The notes: a model not told the origin generated them from the sequence alone. DNA of 64,000 nucleotides from an uncultured Shinella sp. (GCF_946479415.1 NZ_CAMLFY010000003.1:1-64000); one strand, 5' to 3'; counted from the first letter of the stretch, positions 17,371-27,755 are shown. Numbers and translations: made by a program.

Positions 17371-18303
17371 ATGACTGAGAAGACATATCCGCGCGATTTC
17401 ATCGGCTACGGACGCAACCCGCCGCAAGTGCGCTGGCCTGATGATGCCAATATCGCGGTCCAGTTCGTGGTGAACTACGAGGAAGGCGGCGAGAGCTGCA
17501 TTCTCGACGGCGACCCGAACTCGGAAAACCTTCTGTCGGAAATCGTCGGTGCGGCCGCCTGGCCGGGCCAGCGCAACCTCAACATGGAATCGATCTACGA
17601 ATATGGCTCGCGCGCTGGTTTCTGGCGCCTGCACCGCCTGTTCACCAGCCGCAACGTCACCACGACCGTCTATGGCGTGACGCTCGCCATGGCGCGCAAC
17701 CCTGAAGCGGTTGCCGCCATGAAGGAAGCGGGCTGGGAAATCGCCAGCCACGGCTACCGCTGGCTGGAATACAAGGATTTTTCCGAGGAGAAGGAACGCG
17801 AGCACATCCGCGAGGCCGTGCGTCTGCACAAGGAACTGACCGGCTCGCACCCGCTCGGCATGTACCAGGGCAAGCCCTCGGACAACACGCTGCGCCTCGT
17901 CATGGAAGAGGGCGGTTTCGTCTATTCCTCCGATTCCTATGCCGACGACCTGCCGTTCTGGGTGCCGGGCCTCGATGGCGAGCCCTTCCTGATCATTCCT
18001 TATACGCTTGAAACCAACGACATGCGCTTTGCCACGCCGCAGGGTTTCAACACGGGTGACCAGTTCTTCACCTACCTGAAGGACGCTTTCGACGTGCTCT
18101 ACCAGGAAGGTGCCGAAGGCAGCCCGAAGATGATGAACATCGGCCTGCATTGCCGTCTCGTCGGCCGTCCGGGCCGTGCGGCGGCACTTGCCCGCTTCGT
18201 CGATTACGTGCTCGGCCATGAGAAGGTCTGGATCCCGCGCCGCATCGACATCGCGCGCCACTGGATCGAGAACCATCATCCGTCGAAGGTGAAGGGCGCA
18301 TGA
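17371..18303 (+). CDS. puuE: Allantoinase PuuE (polysaccharide-deacetylase type)
   Basis: The 310-residue product carries the opening MTEKTYPRDFIGYGRNPPQVRWP and NYEEGGE, both diagnostic of PuuE-type allantoinases. The polysaccharide-deacetylase core (EIASHGYRWLEYK) follows. PuuE hydrolyses allantoin to allantoate and, unlike the amidohydrolase allantoinases, belongs to the carbohydrate-esterase 4 fold. It heads a rightward operon puuE-uraD-allA-uraH; its stop overlaps the uraD start by 4 bases (ATGA). The group forms the late ureide pathway in the cytoplasm. Confidence 0.93.
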   Translation: MTEKTYPRDFIGYGRNPPQVRWPDDANIAVQFVVNYEEGGESCILDGDPNSENLLSEIVGAAAWPGQRNLNMESIYEYGSRAGFWRLHRLFTSRNVTTTVYGVTLAMARNPEAVAAMKEAGWEIASHGYRWLEYKDFSEEKEREHIREAVRLHKELTGSHPLGMYQGKPSDNTLRLVMEEGGFVYSSDSYADDLPFWVPGLDGEPFLIIPYTLETNDMRFATPQGFNTGDQFFTYLKDAFDVLYQEGAEGSPKMMNIGLHCRLVGRPGRAAALARFVDYVLGHEKVWIPRRIDIARHWIENHHPSKVKGA

Positions 18304-18797
18304 TCGACCGGGCCGACTTCCTCGACCGTTTCGGCGGCGTCTTCGAGCATTCGCCGTTCATCGCCGAACGGGCGCTCGACGCCAATGCCGTTGCCGAGCC
18401 GCTGACGGCCGGCGGCGTACATGCAGCCCTCACCGATGCCTTCCGCAAGGCGAGCCATGCCGAGCAGCTCGGCGTGCTCGTCGCCCATCCGGACCTTGCC
18501 GGGAAGCTGGCGATTGCCGGCGGGCTGACGGAAGACAGCCGCAAGGAACAGGCCGGCGCCGGCCTCGACCGGCTGAGTGCTGGCGAACACGCCCGTTTCA
18601 CCGAGCTCAACACCGGCTATGTCGAAAAATTCGGCTTCCCCTTCATCATCGCCGTGAAGGGGCTTACTAAGGACGATATCCTTGCGGCCTTCGAGGCGCG
18701 GATCGGCAATACAGTCGATACGGAATTCGAAACCGCGAAGACCCAAGTGGAGCGCATCGCGCTCTTGAGATTGAATGCTCTGCTCCCCGGAGATTGA
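18300..18797 (+). CDS. uraD: OHCU decarboxylase UraD
   Basis: The 165-residue product matches 2-oxo-4-hydroxy-4-carboxy-5-ureidoimidazoline decarboxylases, with the catalytic His63 in the signature VAHPDLAGKL and the FGFPFIIAVKG block. It converts OHCU to (S)-allantoin, feeding PuuE. The start codon overlaps the puuE stop (ATGA), indicating translational coupling. Its length is normal for the family. Confidence 0.92.
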   Translation: MIDRADFLDRFGGVFEHSPFIAERALDANAVAEPLTAGGVHAALTDAFRKASHAEQLGVLVAHPDLAGKLAIAGGLTEDSRKEQAGAGLDRLSAGEHARFTELNTGYVEKFGFPFIIAVKGLTKDDILAAFEARIGNTVDTEFETAKTQVERIALLRLNALLPGD

Positions 18798-18848
18798 CGA
18801 TGCCTGATGACCTACGACCGCCCTTCCTCTCCCCGGGAGGGCTGTCCG

Positions 18849-19343
18849 ATGGCTGAGAAGCTTGAGATACAACCCCTGACGCAGGAGGCCTTCGCGCCCT
18901 TCGGCACCGTCATCGAAGCCGATCCTGCTTCGATACGCTACATCAATGGCGGCACGACCGAGCGCTATCACGCGCTCGCCGAGGCCGAGGCTGTGGGCGA
19001 GGATGCGAGGGTCATCATCAACCTCTTTCGCGGAACCCCGCGTGCTTTCCCCTACGCTGTCGATATGATGGAGCGCCATCCGTTCGGCAGCCAGAGCTTT
19101 TCGCCGCTCGACGACCGGCCTTGGCTCGTGGTGGTGGCGGAAGACGAGGGCGGGAAGCCCGGCAAGCCGAAGGTGTTTCGCGCCGGGGGCCGGCAGGGGG
19201 TGAACTATCGCCGCAATGTCTGGCACCATCCGCTGATCGCGGTCGGCGCCGTCAGCGATTTCCTCGTCGTCGACCGCCTGGGCGGTGGCGTGAACCTGGA
19301 AGAGTTCTTCCTCGAGGAACCCTTCATCATAGAAGCCCCCTGA
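18849..19343 (+). CDS. allA: Ureidoglycolate lyase AllA
   Basis: I start at the ATG with GGGAGG upstream ([19 protein letters not shown], 164 residues); an ATG 42 bases earlier has no comparable ribosome site. Family marks include [10 protein letters not shown] near the start, [13 protein letters not shown] [14 protein letters not shown], and [13 protein letters not shown] towards the end. AllA splits ureidoglycolate into glyoxylate and urea, the last nitrogen-releasing step of ureide breakdown. It lies between uraD and uraH in one operon. Confidence 0.92.
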   Translation: MAEKLEIQPLTQEAFAPFGTVIEADPASIRYINGGTTERYHALAEAEAVGEDARVIINLFRGTPRAFPYAVDMMERHPFGSQSFSPLDDRPWLVVVAEDEGGKPGKPKVFRAGGRQGVNYRRNVWHHPLIAVGAVSDFLVVDRLGGGVNLEEFFLEEPFIIEAP

Positions 19344-19351
19344 GAGGATTT

Positions 19352-19710
19352 ATGAGCAAGACCGGCCGCCTCACCACCCATGTTCTCGATACCGCGCTCG
19401 GCAAGCCCGCCGCGGGCCTGAAGATCGATCTCTTCCGGATCGTGAACGAGAAGCGCCAGCCCGTGACGAGCGCCGTCACGAATGACGACGGCCGCGTCGA
19501 TGCTCCCCTTCTGGAGGGTGCCGGCCTGACGGCCGGCACCTATGAACTGCTGTTCCACGCCGGCGATTACCTGCGTGCCTCGGGCGCCGCCGTCACCGAG
19601 CCCGCCTTCCTCGACCGTATCCCGCTGCGCTTCGGCGTCGCCGATCCGGCGAGCCACTATCACGTGCCGCTGCTGCTCTCGGCCTACAGCTACTCGACCT
19701 ATCGCGGGAG

Positions 19711-19714
<4 letters not shown>
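19352..19714 (+). CDS. uraH: 5-hydroxyisourate hydrolase UraH (transthyretin-like)
   Basis: The 120-residue product begins with the TRP family pattern ([21 protein letters not shown]) and ends with the diagnostic C-terminus [11 protein letters not shown]. It hydrolyses 5-hydroxyisourate to OHCU as a homotetramer. The ATG has AGAGGA seven bases upstream, and the gene starts 8 bases after allA. There is no N-terminal targeting sequence. Its 3' end overlaps by 4 bases with the convergent guaD gene. Confidence 0.93.
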
Positions 19715-21018
<1,304 letters not shown>

Positions 21019-21131
21019 GGCGGTCACGTGTCCTTTTGCAGCGGTGGAAGTTCGTCCTTCCAGATAGAGCGCGCGGGCGGGCAGGGCAATTGCCCGGTGG
21101 AACCGAAGCCAGGCCGGGTGTATTCTGGGCC

Positions 21132-21845
21132 ATGGCTTACGAACTCTATTACTGGACCGGCATTCAGGGGCGCGGCGAATATGTTCGCCTCGTTCTGGAA
21201 GCGGCCGGCGTGCCCTATCGTGATGTCGCGCGCGAGGAGGGCGACGGTGTCATCGCGCGGGTGAGCAAGGATGCGGCAACGCCTTCCTTCGCGCCACCCT
21301 TTCTGAGGGATGGCGATGTCATGGTCGGTCAGGTTGCTGCCATCCTGCTCTATCTCGGCGACAAACTCGATCTCGCGCCGAAGGAGCAGCACCTGCGGCT
21401 CTGGACCCACCAGATCCAGCTCACCATCGCCGACTTCGTTCTTGAAGGCCATGACGTCCACCACCCGATCGGCGCCGGTGAATATTACGAGAACCAGAAG
21501 CCCGAATCCTTGCGCCGCGCCCGCGAGTTCCGCGAGGAGCGCGTCCCGAAATTCCTCGACTGGTTCGAGGGCATTCTCACACGCAATCCGGACGGCCCGG
21601 CTCATCTCGTGGGCAGCCGGCTGAGCTATGCTGACCTGTCGCTGTTTCAGGTTATGGACGGCCTGACCTATGCCTTTCCGAAGCTGATGTGGGGCATCGA
21701 CCAACGCTATCCGAAAATCGTGGCGCTTAGCGATTCGGTTTCACAACATCCGAAAATCAGCGCCTATCTCGCGAGCAAACGCCGTCTGCCGAGCAACGAA
21801 AGCGATCTGTTTCGCCACTATCCCGAGCTGGATGGCCGGCCGTAG
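21132..21845 (+). CDS. Glutathione S-transferase family protein
   Basis: The 237-residue product has a thioredoxin-like N-terminal domain (YELYYWTGIQGRGEYVRLVLE, with a tyrosine in the usual glutathione-contact zone) and an all-helical C-terminal domain with the N-capping motif LVGSRLSYADLSLFQVM. It most resembles sigma/mu-like bacterial GSTs. Substrates are unknown, and cytoplasmic detoxification or thiol transfer is expected. An upstream in-frame extension runs antisense into the guaD 5' region and was not used. Confidence 0.85.
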   Translation: MAYELYYWTGIQGRGEYVRLVLEAAGVPYRDVAREEGDGVIARVSKDAATPSFAPPFLRDGDVMVGQVAAILLYLGDKLDLAPKEQHLRLWTHQIQLTIADFVLEGHDVHHPIGAGEYYENQKPESLRRAREFREERVPKFLDWFEGILTRNPDGPAHLVGSRLSYADLSLFQVMDGLTYAFPKLMWGIDQRYPKIVALSDSVSQHPKISAYLASKRRLPSNESDLFRHYPELDGRP

Positions 21846-21863
21846 AGCCTTGGGCAATTCGCC

Positions 21864-22352
21864 TCAGGAAATCGCAACGATTTCCAGTTCCTGGCCGTTC
21901 AGCGTCACGAGATCGCCGACGCCCTTGCCGAGCAGCAGGCGTGCCACCGGCGAGACATAGGAGATCGTGCCGGCCTTGGGGTCGGCCTCGTCCTCGCCGA
22001 CGATGCGATAGGTCTGAACGCGGCCGTCGTCGCGGCTGAACTTCACCGTGTTGCCGAAGGCGACGGTCTCGGACGATGTTGGATCCACCATGACCTGCGC
22101 TGTCCGCAGCCGCTCGACGAGGTAGCGGATGTCGCGCGACGGGCCGGCGAGCTGGCGGCGTTTTTCGTTGATGTCCTCGATCGCATTGGCGGCCTCGAAG
22201 GCCGTTCGCGCCTCTGAAAGCTGCGTCTCGAGCGCCTTCAGGCCCGTCTCGGTGACGAGGTTGGGGTGAGGAGAAATCGGCCGTTCGGGCAGCAGGGTTT
22301 CCGCTGCGGTTTCGGCACTCTCTTCCTTCATGAAGGCGACGCTCAAGATCAA
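21864..22352 (-). CDS. GreA/GreB-like transcription elongation factor
   Basis: This 162-residue product is a Gre-family factor. It has a coiled-coil region (VTETGLKALETQLSEARTAFEA...), acidic residues Asp60 and Glu63 in EDINEK at the position of the GreA tip DLxEN, and a C-terminal FKBP-like domain with YRIVGEDEADPKAGTISYVSPVARLLLGK. The extra roughly 30 N-terminal residues are proline- and glutamate-rich, unlike housekeeping GreA. The start is uncertain: TTG codons at 22352 or 22346, the latter 8 bases after GGGAG, or an ATG at 22331. It probably binds RNA polymerase through the secondary channel. Confidence 0.8.
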   Translation of the reverse strand: MILSVAFMKEESAETAAETLLPERPISPHPNLVTETGLKALETQLSEARTAFEAANAIEDINEKRRQLAGPSRDIRYLVERLRTAQVMVDPTSSETVAFGNTVKFSRDDGRVQTYRIVGEDEADPKAGTISYVSPVARLLLGKGVGDLVTLNGQELEIVAIS

Positions 22353-22376
22353 GACTCCCTGTTGTTGTCAGCCACT

Positions 22377-23270
22377 TTACGCCTCCTGCGGCATCGTCGC
22401 CAGAATCCAATCGCGAAACGCGCGGATTTTCAAAATGTTGCGCCGGTTTTCCGGATAGGCGAGCCAATAGTCGCGCCCGTCGTTGCAGGTGAGATCGAAG
22501 GGCTGGTAGAGCAGGCCTGCGGCAATCTCCGTGCGGAAATGGCCTGGATTGAGGATCGCGACGCCCTGGCCGGCCATTGCGACCTGTGCATCGATCATCT
22601 GAATGCCGAGCTCGTTGGGTGGGTAGCGTTCGAGGCCGGGATCGTCGATGCCGGCGGCGGAAAACCAGGTGCGCCACCAGATATCCGGCGCGCTGATGAT
22701 CGGCAGCTTCAGGAGATCGGCCGGCTCCCGCACGCCGCCGATCGTTTCCGCCAGTGCGGGGTTCAGCAGAGGCGAGAAATCCATGCGCATGATGCGGTGG
22801 CTCGTCAGGCCGTGCCAGTCGCCTTTGCCCCAGCGGATCGAAACATCCGCTTCCTCCTTGGAGAAGTCTATCAGGCGTTGCGACGTGGAAAGCCGCACGG
22901 CGATGTTCGGATGCTTGAGCTGGAAGTCGCCGAGTGTGCGGCTCAGCCACTGCGTGGCGAAGGTCGGGGTCGATTGGATATGCAGTTTGTGCTCCGTGGC
23001 ATCCTTGAGATCGGCCAGGGCCTCGGCGAGTTTTGCCAGGCCTTCGCTCACTTTCGGCGCAAGGCGCTCGCCCGCCTCACTCAGGAGAACCTGCCGCGGC
23101 TGGCGCAGAAACAGGGTTTCGCCGAGTGTCTCCTCCAGAAGCTTGATCTGGTAGCTGACGGCCGTCTGCGTCATGCCGAGCTCATCGCCGGCGCGGGTGA
23201 AACTCGCATGCCGCGCCGCCGCCTCGAAGACCCGAAGCGCATTCAGCGGAAAGTTGCGCGACATCTTCAT
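22377..23270 (-). CDS. LysR-family transcriptional regulator (GcvA-like)
   Basis: The 297-residue product has an N-terminal winged helix (FPLNALRVFEAAARHASFTRAGDELGMTQTAVSYQIKLLEE) and a periplasmic-binding-like effector domain. The PLNALR start and the DVSIRWGKGDW block resemble GcvA-type LysR proteins. I chose the ATG giving MKMSRNFPL; an ATG 21 bases upstream is possible. It is divergent from a DUF1127 gene, so its operator probably lies in the 100-base gap and could control that gene. The effector is unknown. Confidence 0.9.
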   Translation of the reverse strand: MKMSRNFPLNALRVFEAAARHASFTRAGDELGMTQTAVSYQIKLLEETLGETLFLRQPRQVLLSEAGERLAPKVSEGLAKLAEALADLKDATEHKLHIQSTPTFATQWLSRTLGDFQLKHPNIAVRLSTSQRLIDFSKEEADVSIRWGKGDWHGLTSHRIMRMDFSPLLNPALAETIGGVREPADLLKLPIISAPDIWWRTWFSAAGIDDPGLERYPPNELGIQMIDAQVAMAGQGVAILNPGHFRTEIAAGLLYQPFDLTCNDGRDYWLAYPENRRNILKIRAFRDWILATMPQEA

Positions 23271-23370
23271 GGCCAAGGTCTCTTCATGCATGCAGACGAA
23301 GGTTCGATTGGAATTCCATTCTCAGCGAGCGCATCCTGCACGCAATGGATGGAATTTACGAGGTTTTACC

Positions 23371-23550
23371 ATGACATGCATCGTCGAAACAATGCCGGTG
23401 AGGCAAAAGCGGAGGCCGCTTGCCGGTCTTTGGCATAAGCTCTCTCTCGCCTTTGTCTTCCGCAAGCGTAACCACATGCCGCGCCTGCACTCGGACGAAC
23501 TATCCGACCACCTGAAGCGCGACCTCGGTTTTCTGGATGGCCGAAGCTAG
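23371..23550 (+). CDS. DUF1127 family small basic protein
   Basis: This 59-residue protein is strongly basic. Its C-terminal half (MPRLHSDELSDHLKRDLGFLDG) matches the arginine-rich DUF1127/YjiS-like motif L..L.DHLLRDIG. A GAGG ribosome site lies eight bases before the ATG. DUF1127 proteins in Agrobacterium and relatives have been linked to RNA binding and phosphate and carbon physiology; nothing in this sequence specifies the role. It is divergent from the LysR gene, and its stop overlaps the end of xdhC by 4 bases. Confidence 0.78.
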   Translation: MTCIVETMPVRQKRRPLAGLWHKLSLAFVFRKRNHMPRLHSDELSDHLKRDLGFLDGRS

Positions 23551-24368
23551 CTGTTGTTGCGGCGCCACTCTGCGAAGGCGAGCAGCACTTCGGCGGCGGT
23601 CATCGCGGCGATGACCTCGGGGCGCTTGTCGTCCACCGCGCTGCCGCCGATCGGCAGAACCAGCCGGTCGGCGGCGCTGCGCGGCATGCCCTGTTCGTCG
23701 AGATGATGCAGGAATGTGCCGCGTTTCGATTTCGAGCCGACCATGCCGATATAGGCAAGGTCCTTGCGCTGGAGTGCCTGGCTGCCGATGCGGAAATCGA
23801 GCGCATGGTCGTGCGTCACGATGACGACGGCGGAGCCGGCGGGAATATCGGCGATCAGCGTTTCCGGCAGGGCGGCAAAGCGGTGGTGCACCTCCGAGGT
23901 CAGCTGGTCGAGCGCCGTCTCGCGCACCTCCACCACGAACACCTTGAGCGGCAGCATGGTCAGCGTATCGGCGAGCGCCCGGCCGACATGGCCCGCGCCG
24001 AAAATCCAGACCTGTGGCTTCTGCCGCTCCTCTTCCGCGAGGCGCCGGTCGAGCGCGCGGCGGGCCTCCTCGTCGGCGAAGGTGAAGCGCAGCTCGACAC
24101 GACCGCCGCAACACTCGCCGTTTTCCGGGCCAAGCGGAATGTCGAGCGTCGCCTCGCCGCCGGCCTCCGCCAACAGCTTGCGCGCATTCTCGATGGCCGC
24201 ATATTCCAGCTGTCCGCCGCCGATCGTGCCATGGATCTCCGTTGGTGCGACCAGCATGAAGGTGCCTTCATCGCGCGGTGCCGAGCCTTTGGTGGCGGTG
24301 ATATCGACGATGACGACGCGGTGTTCGCGGGCGAGAAAGCCCGTCAGACTGTCCTGCAGAAAGTTCAT
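23547..24368 (-). CDS. xdhC: Xanthine dehydrogenase accessory protein XdhC
   Basis: The 273-residue product has the N-terminal XdhC domain (ITATKGSAPRDEGTFMLV, then HGTIGGGQLEY) and a C-terminal Rossmann domain (VWIFGAGHVGRALADTL, then YIGMVGSKSKRGTF). XdhC binds the molybdenum cofactor, promotes its sulfuration and inserts it into xanthine dehydrogenase. The usual partners xdhA and xdhB are not adjacent here, which is unusual because the three are normally one operon. Confidence 0.92.
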   Translation of the reverse strand: MNFLQDSLTGFLAREHRVVIVDITATKGSAPRDEGTFMLVAPTEIHGTIGGGQLEYAAIENARKLLAEAGGEATLDIPLGPENGECCGGRVELRFTFADEEARRALDRRLAEEERQKPQVWIFGAGHVGRALADTLTMLPLKVFVVEVRETALDQLTSEVHHRFAALPETLIADIPAGSAVVIVTHDHALDFRIGSQALQRKDLAYIGMVGSKSKRGTFLHHLDEQGMPRSAADRLVLPIGGSAVDDKRPEVIAAMTAAEVLLAFAEWRRNNS

Positions 24369-24408
24369 TTCGTCCTTCTTCGCACATGAAGCCGCTTGGG
24401 CTTGGGAG

Positions 24409-24433
24409 ACGCGGCCGGAAACCCGCCGCGCCC
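24409..24433 (-). terminator. Possible terminator downstream of bdhA
   Basis: On the minus strand GGCGCGGC and GCCGCGTC can pair (one G-U) around a loop containing TTT. It lies 11 bases after the bdhA stop. No T-run follows, so it may only be a 3' stem-loop. Confidence 0.35.
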
Positions 24434-24443
24434 ACGCGCGTCT

Positions 24444-25217
24444 TTATTGGGCGGTCCAGCCGCCATCGACGGAGATATGGGTGCCGTTGATCGACTTTGC
24501 CGCATCAGAGGCGAGGAAAAGCGCGATGGCCGCAACCTCGTCGGTGCCGACGAATTCCTTGGTCGGCTGGAACTTCAGCATGACATCGGACTTCACCTGC
24601 GCCTCGCTGATGCCACGGGCCTTGGCTGTGTCGGGGATCTGCTTTTCGACCAGCGGCGTCAGCACATAGCCGGGGCAGATCGTGTTGGCGGTGATGCGGT
24701 TTTCGGCGACCTCAAGCGCGACGGTCTTCGTCAGGCCCATGACGCCGTGTTTTGCCGCCACATAGGCCGCCTTGAAGGGCGAGGCGACGAGGCCGTGCGC
24801 GGAGGCGATATTGATGATGCGGCCCCAGCCCTTGCGCTTCATATGCGGAACGGCATTGCGGATGGTGTGGAACGAGCTTGAGAGATTGATCGCGATGATC
24901 TGGTCCCACTTTTCCGGCGGAAAATCCTCGATCTTTTCGACATGCTGGATGCCGGCATTGTTGACGAGGATATCGACGCCGTCGAACTCTTCCACGGCCG
25001 TCTGTATGAGGTCGGAGATTTCATGCGGCTTCGTCATGTCGGCGGGGTGGTAGAGCACGCGTCCGTTGCCGAGACCGTCGAGCCTTGCCCTGATCGCCTC
25101 GATCTCATCGGCATTGCCGAAGCCGTTGATGATGACGTTTGCGCCGGTTTCCGCAAAAGCTTCGGCAATGGCGAGGCCGATGCCGCTGGTGGAGCCGGTG
25201 ACGACGACACTTTTCAT
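24444..25217 (-). CDS. bdhA: 3-hydroxybutyrate dehydrogenase
   Basis: The 257-residue short-chain dehydrogenase shows TGSTSGIGLAIAEAF (NAD site), NNAGIQHVEKIEDFP, the catalytic Ser...Tyr-Lys set (IINIASAHGLVASPFKAAYVAAKHG) and NTICPGYVLTPLVEKQIPD. The last stretch is diagnostic of D-3-hydroxybutyrate dehydrogenases. It oxidises 3-hydroxybutyrate to acetoacetate during use of polyhydroxybutyrate stores, important in rhizobia. The length is exact for the family. Confidence 0.93.
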   Translation of the reverse strand: MKSVVVTGSTSGIGLAIAEAFAETGANVIINGFGNADEIEAIRARLDGLGNGRVLYHPADMTKPHEISDLIQTAVEEFDGVDILVNNAGIQHVEKIEDFPPEKWDQIIAINLSSSFHTIRNAVPHMKRKGWGRIINIASAHGLVASPFKAAYVAAKHGVMGLTKTVALEVAENRITANTICPGYVLTPLVEKQIPDTAKARGISEAQVKSDVMLKFQPTKEFVGTDEVAAIALFLASDAAKSINGTHISVDGGWTAQ

Positions 25218-25300
25218 GCTTGTACTCTCCAGATCATGCTGCGTTGCGATAGCCTACGCCTAAAACTCAAGCGATGACAATTGTGTTTTCCGCACGCTAC

Positions 25301-25340
25301 AGTCCCGCTGAGAGCGAAGCGGGACTTGCGTTTTATTTTC
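25301..25340 (+). terminator. Terminator-like hairpin in the glpK leader
   Basis: A perfect 9-bp stem AGTCCCGCT / AGCGGGACT with an 8-base loop is followed by TGCGTTTTATTTTCC. It lies 75-115 bases before the glpK start, in the gap between divergent bdhA and glpK, and points towards glpK. It could end a short leader transcript (attenuation) or insulate the two promoters. Confidence 0.5.
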
Positions 25341-25413
25341 CTTTGACATTCGTTTTAGTCTCGTATTGAAGATTCCGAAGGGCCTGGGAGAGGCCTTCCA
25401 AGGGGAGGACTGC

Positions 25414-26907
25414 ATGAGCGGATATGTTCTCGCGATCGATCAGGGCACGACATCGAGCCGGGCAATCGTTTTCGACGGTAACCAAAAGGTCGTCGGTTCG
25501 GGCCAGAAGGAATTCACGCAGATTTTTCCGCAGTCCGGCTGGGTCGAGCATGATCCGGAAGAGATTTGGGAGAGCGTGCTCTGGTCGGTCAAGGCGGCGC
25601 TGAAGAAAGCCGACGTCAAGGCCTCCGACATTTCCGCCATCGGGATTACCAACCAGCGTGAGACGGTCGTCGTCTGGGAACGGGAGAGCGGCAAGCCGAT
25701 CCACAATGCCATCGTCTGGCAGGACCGCCGCACCGCCTCCTATTGCGACAAACTGAAAAAGCAAGACCTCGAAAAGACCTTCACCAAGAAGACCGGCCTG
25801 CTGCTCGACCCCTATTTTTCCGGCACGAAACTTTCCTGGATGCTCTCCAACGTGAAGGGCGCGCGGGCGCGGGGCGCCAAGGGCGATCTCTGCTTCGGCA
25901 CCATCGACACGTTCCTGATCTGGCGCCTGACCGGCGGCAAGTCGCATGTGACGGATGCCACCAATGCCAGCCGCACGCTGATGTACAACATTGCGGCGAA
26001 TGACTGGGACAACGAACTCCTGGACATCCTGCGCGTGCCGAAGGCCATGCTGCCTGAGGTGCTGGATTGCGCGGCCGATTTCGGCATCACGGAAAAGAGC
26101 CTGTTCGGCGCGGAGATCCCGATCCTCGGCGTTGCCGGCGACCAGCAGGCGGCGACCATCGGTCAGGCCTGCTTCGAGCCGGGCATGATGAAATCGACCT
26201 ATGGCACCGGCTGTTTCGCGCTGCTCAACACCGGCGCCGACATGGTGCGCTCGAAGAATCGTCTGCTCACCACCATCGCCTACCGGCTCGACGGCGAAAC
26301 GACCTATGCGCTGGAAGGCTCGATCTTCATCGCCGGAGCCGCCGTGCAGTGGCTGCGCGACGGGCTGAAGGTCATCAAGGCCGCGCCCGATACGGGCGAT
26401 CTCGCCGCGAAGGCCGATCCGACGCAGAATGTCTATCTCGTGCCCGCCTTCACTGGTCTCGGGGCCCCGCATTGGGACCCGGAGGCGCGCGCCGCGATCT
26501 ACGGCATGACCCGCAACACGGGGCCGGCGGAATTCGCCCGCGCGGCGCTGGAGGCCGTCTGCTACCAGACGCGCGACCTGCTCGACGCCATGCACAAGGA
26601 CTGGAAGGCCAACGGCAAGGAAACCGTGCTGCGCGTCGATGGCGGCATGGTCGCCTCCGACTGGACCATGCAGCGCCTCTCCGACATCCTCGACGCCCCC
26701 GTCGACCGCCCGACCATTCTGGAGACGACCGCGCTCGGCGCCGCCTGGCTCGCCGGCCAGCGCGCCGGTGTCTGGCCGGACCGCAAGGGTTTTGCGAAAT
26801 CCTGGGCGCGGGACATGCGCTTCGAGCCCAAGATGGACGAGAAGACCCGCGCGGTGAAGATCAAGGGCTGGAAGGATGCGGTGCGACGCACGCTGAGCGC
26901 GGGGTAG
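25414..26907 (+). CDS. glpK: Glycerol kinase
   Basis: The 497-residue product is a full-length FGGY-family kinase. It has [16 protein letters not shown] at the phosphate-binding start, [41 protein letters not shown] and the C-terminal [20 protein letters not shown] signature. It phosphorylates glycerol to glycerol-3-phosphate in the cytoplasm. The ATG has AAGGGGAGG upstream; an earlier in-frame start lacks family similarity. No glpF or glpD lies next to it. Confidence 0.95.
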   Translation: MSGYVLAIDQGTTSSRAIVFDGNQKVVGSGQKEFTQIFPQSGWVEHDPEEIWESVLWSVKAALKKADVKASDISAIGITNQRETVVVWERESGKPIHNAIVWQDRRTASYCDKLKKQDLEKTFTKKTGLLLDPYFSGTKLSWMLSNVKGARARGAKGDLCFGTIDTFLIWRLTGGKSHVTDATNASRTLMYNIAANDWDNELLDILRVPKAMLPEVLDCAADFGITEKSLFGAEIPILGVAGDQQAATIGQACFEPGMMKSTYGTGCFALLNTGADMVRSKNRLLTTIAYRLDGETTYALEGSIFIAGAAVQWLRDGLKVIKAAPDTGDLAAKADPTQNVYLVPAFTGLGAPHWDPEARAAIYGMTRNTGPAEFARAALEAVCYQTRDLLDAMHKDWKANGKETVLRVDGGMVASDWTMQRLSDILDAPVDRPTILETTALGAAWLAGQRAGVWPDRKGFAKSWARDMRFEPKMDEKTRAVKIKGWKDAVRRTLSAG

Positions 26908-26995
26908 GACTGAGCTTCACAACCCATTCCACGAAGGTTTGGAATTTGCCATACTTTGCTGAGGCGTAATATTCGCAGCATAGAGGAGGGGCAGA

Positions 26996-27238
26996 ATGCG
27001 TGTGATGCTTACTGTGTGTTTGGGCATTCTGGCTGGCTGCAATTCAACGTCATCCGGTCAATGGCGTGAAGTCCAAACGAATACCAAGGAAAGTCGGTTT
27101 GAGCGAGCGAAGGCCATTTGCAACGGGAGAGCTGGCGAAACACAGGTTATGGCTGGTCGATATTGGATTGCTGGGGCTATCGCGTCAAATAGCACATTCA
27201 AAGCTTGCATGAGCGAGCAAGGATTTGTCCAAAATTGA
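26996..27238 (+). CDS. Small lipoprotein of unknown function
   Basis: The 80-residue product has a very short signal peptide ending in a lipobox (VCLGILAGC, lipidated Cys15), so it should be membrane-anchored after processing. The mature part contains two more cysteines (in AICNGRAG and FKACMSEQG) about 70 bases of coding apart at its two ends, a spacing often seen in small envelope proteins with one disulfide. The ribosome site AGGAGGGG is strong. Its base composition is visibly less GC-rich than its neighbours, suggesting acquisition. I recognise no family. Confidence 0.7.
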   Translation: MRVMLTVCLGILAGCNSTSSGQWREVQTNTKESRFERAKAICNGRAGETQVMAGRYWIAGAIASNSTFKACMSEQGFVQN

Positions 27239-27277
27239 GCTATTCATCTGGAGGTCACCAGATGCTATGGCGCTATC

Positions 27278-27682
27278 ATGCACCAATCCCCGGCAATCGT
27301 CCCCGACCGATCCTGCGGCACCTGCACGCTCTGTTGTCGGTTGCCGGATATCGATCTGTTCGACAAGCCGGCCAATGCCTGGTGCCGGCATTGCATCGAG
27401 GGCAAGGGCTGTTCAATCTATGCGGACAGGCCGTCGGTCTGCCGCGACTTCCTCTGTCTGTGGATGACCGATGAGGCGCTCGGGGAAGTCTGGGAGCCAT
27501 CCCGCTCGCATATGATGATCTATCGGCAGGGGCCGCAGATCACTGTTCTCGTGGATCCCGACCATCCCGATATCTGGCGGCGCGAGCCGTATCATGCGCA
27601 ATTGCGGGCCTGGGCGGATGAAGCCGAGCCCAACGGCGGTTACGTCATCGTCTTCTGGCAGGACGACGTGTTCAAGATCTGA
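27278..27682 (+). CDS. Cysteine-cluster (YkgJ-type) metal-binding protein
   Basis: The 134-residue product has a dense cysteine array: CGTCTLCCRLPD near residues 13-24, WCRHC around 36, GCSIYADRPSVCRDFLC around 45-60. This is the pattern of the YkgJ zinc- or iron-chelating domain family (CxxCCxxP...C..Y..RP..CR). The C-terminal half (HDPDHPDIWRREPYH-like) is ordinary globular sequence. The function is not known; a metal- or Fe-S-binding role is expected. It stands alone upstream of the ECF sigma unit. Confidence 0.8.
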   Translation: MHQSPAIVPDRSCGTCTLCCRLPDIDLFDKPANAWCRHCIEGKGCSIYADRPSVCRDFLCLWMTDEALGEVWEPSRSHMMIYRQGPQITVLVDPDHPDIWRREPYHAQLRAWADEAEPNGGYVIVFWQDDVFKI

Positions 27683-27728
27683 GCCCGCGCGATCTTCTGT
27701 CAAAAATCAAAAATAATCCGGTGCGCCC

Positions 27729-27755
27729 TGTCGGCTGAGCGGCTACTCCTACGTC
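27729..27755 (+). promoter_or_regulatory. ECF-type promoter of the DGPF/sigma operon
   Basis: TGTCGG, 17 bases, CGTC lies 23 bases before the start of the DGPF gene. The same -35/-10 pair with the same spacing precedes the AHSA1 gene downstream of the sigma gene, which suggests that the encoded sigma factor drives both. Confidence 0.6.
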
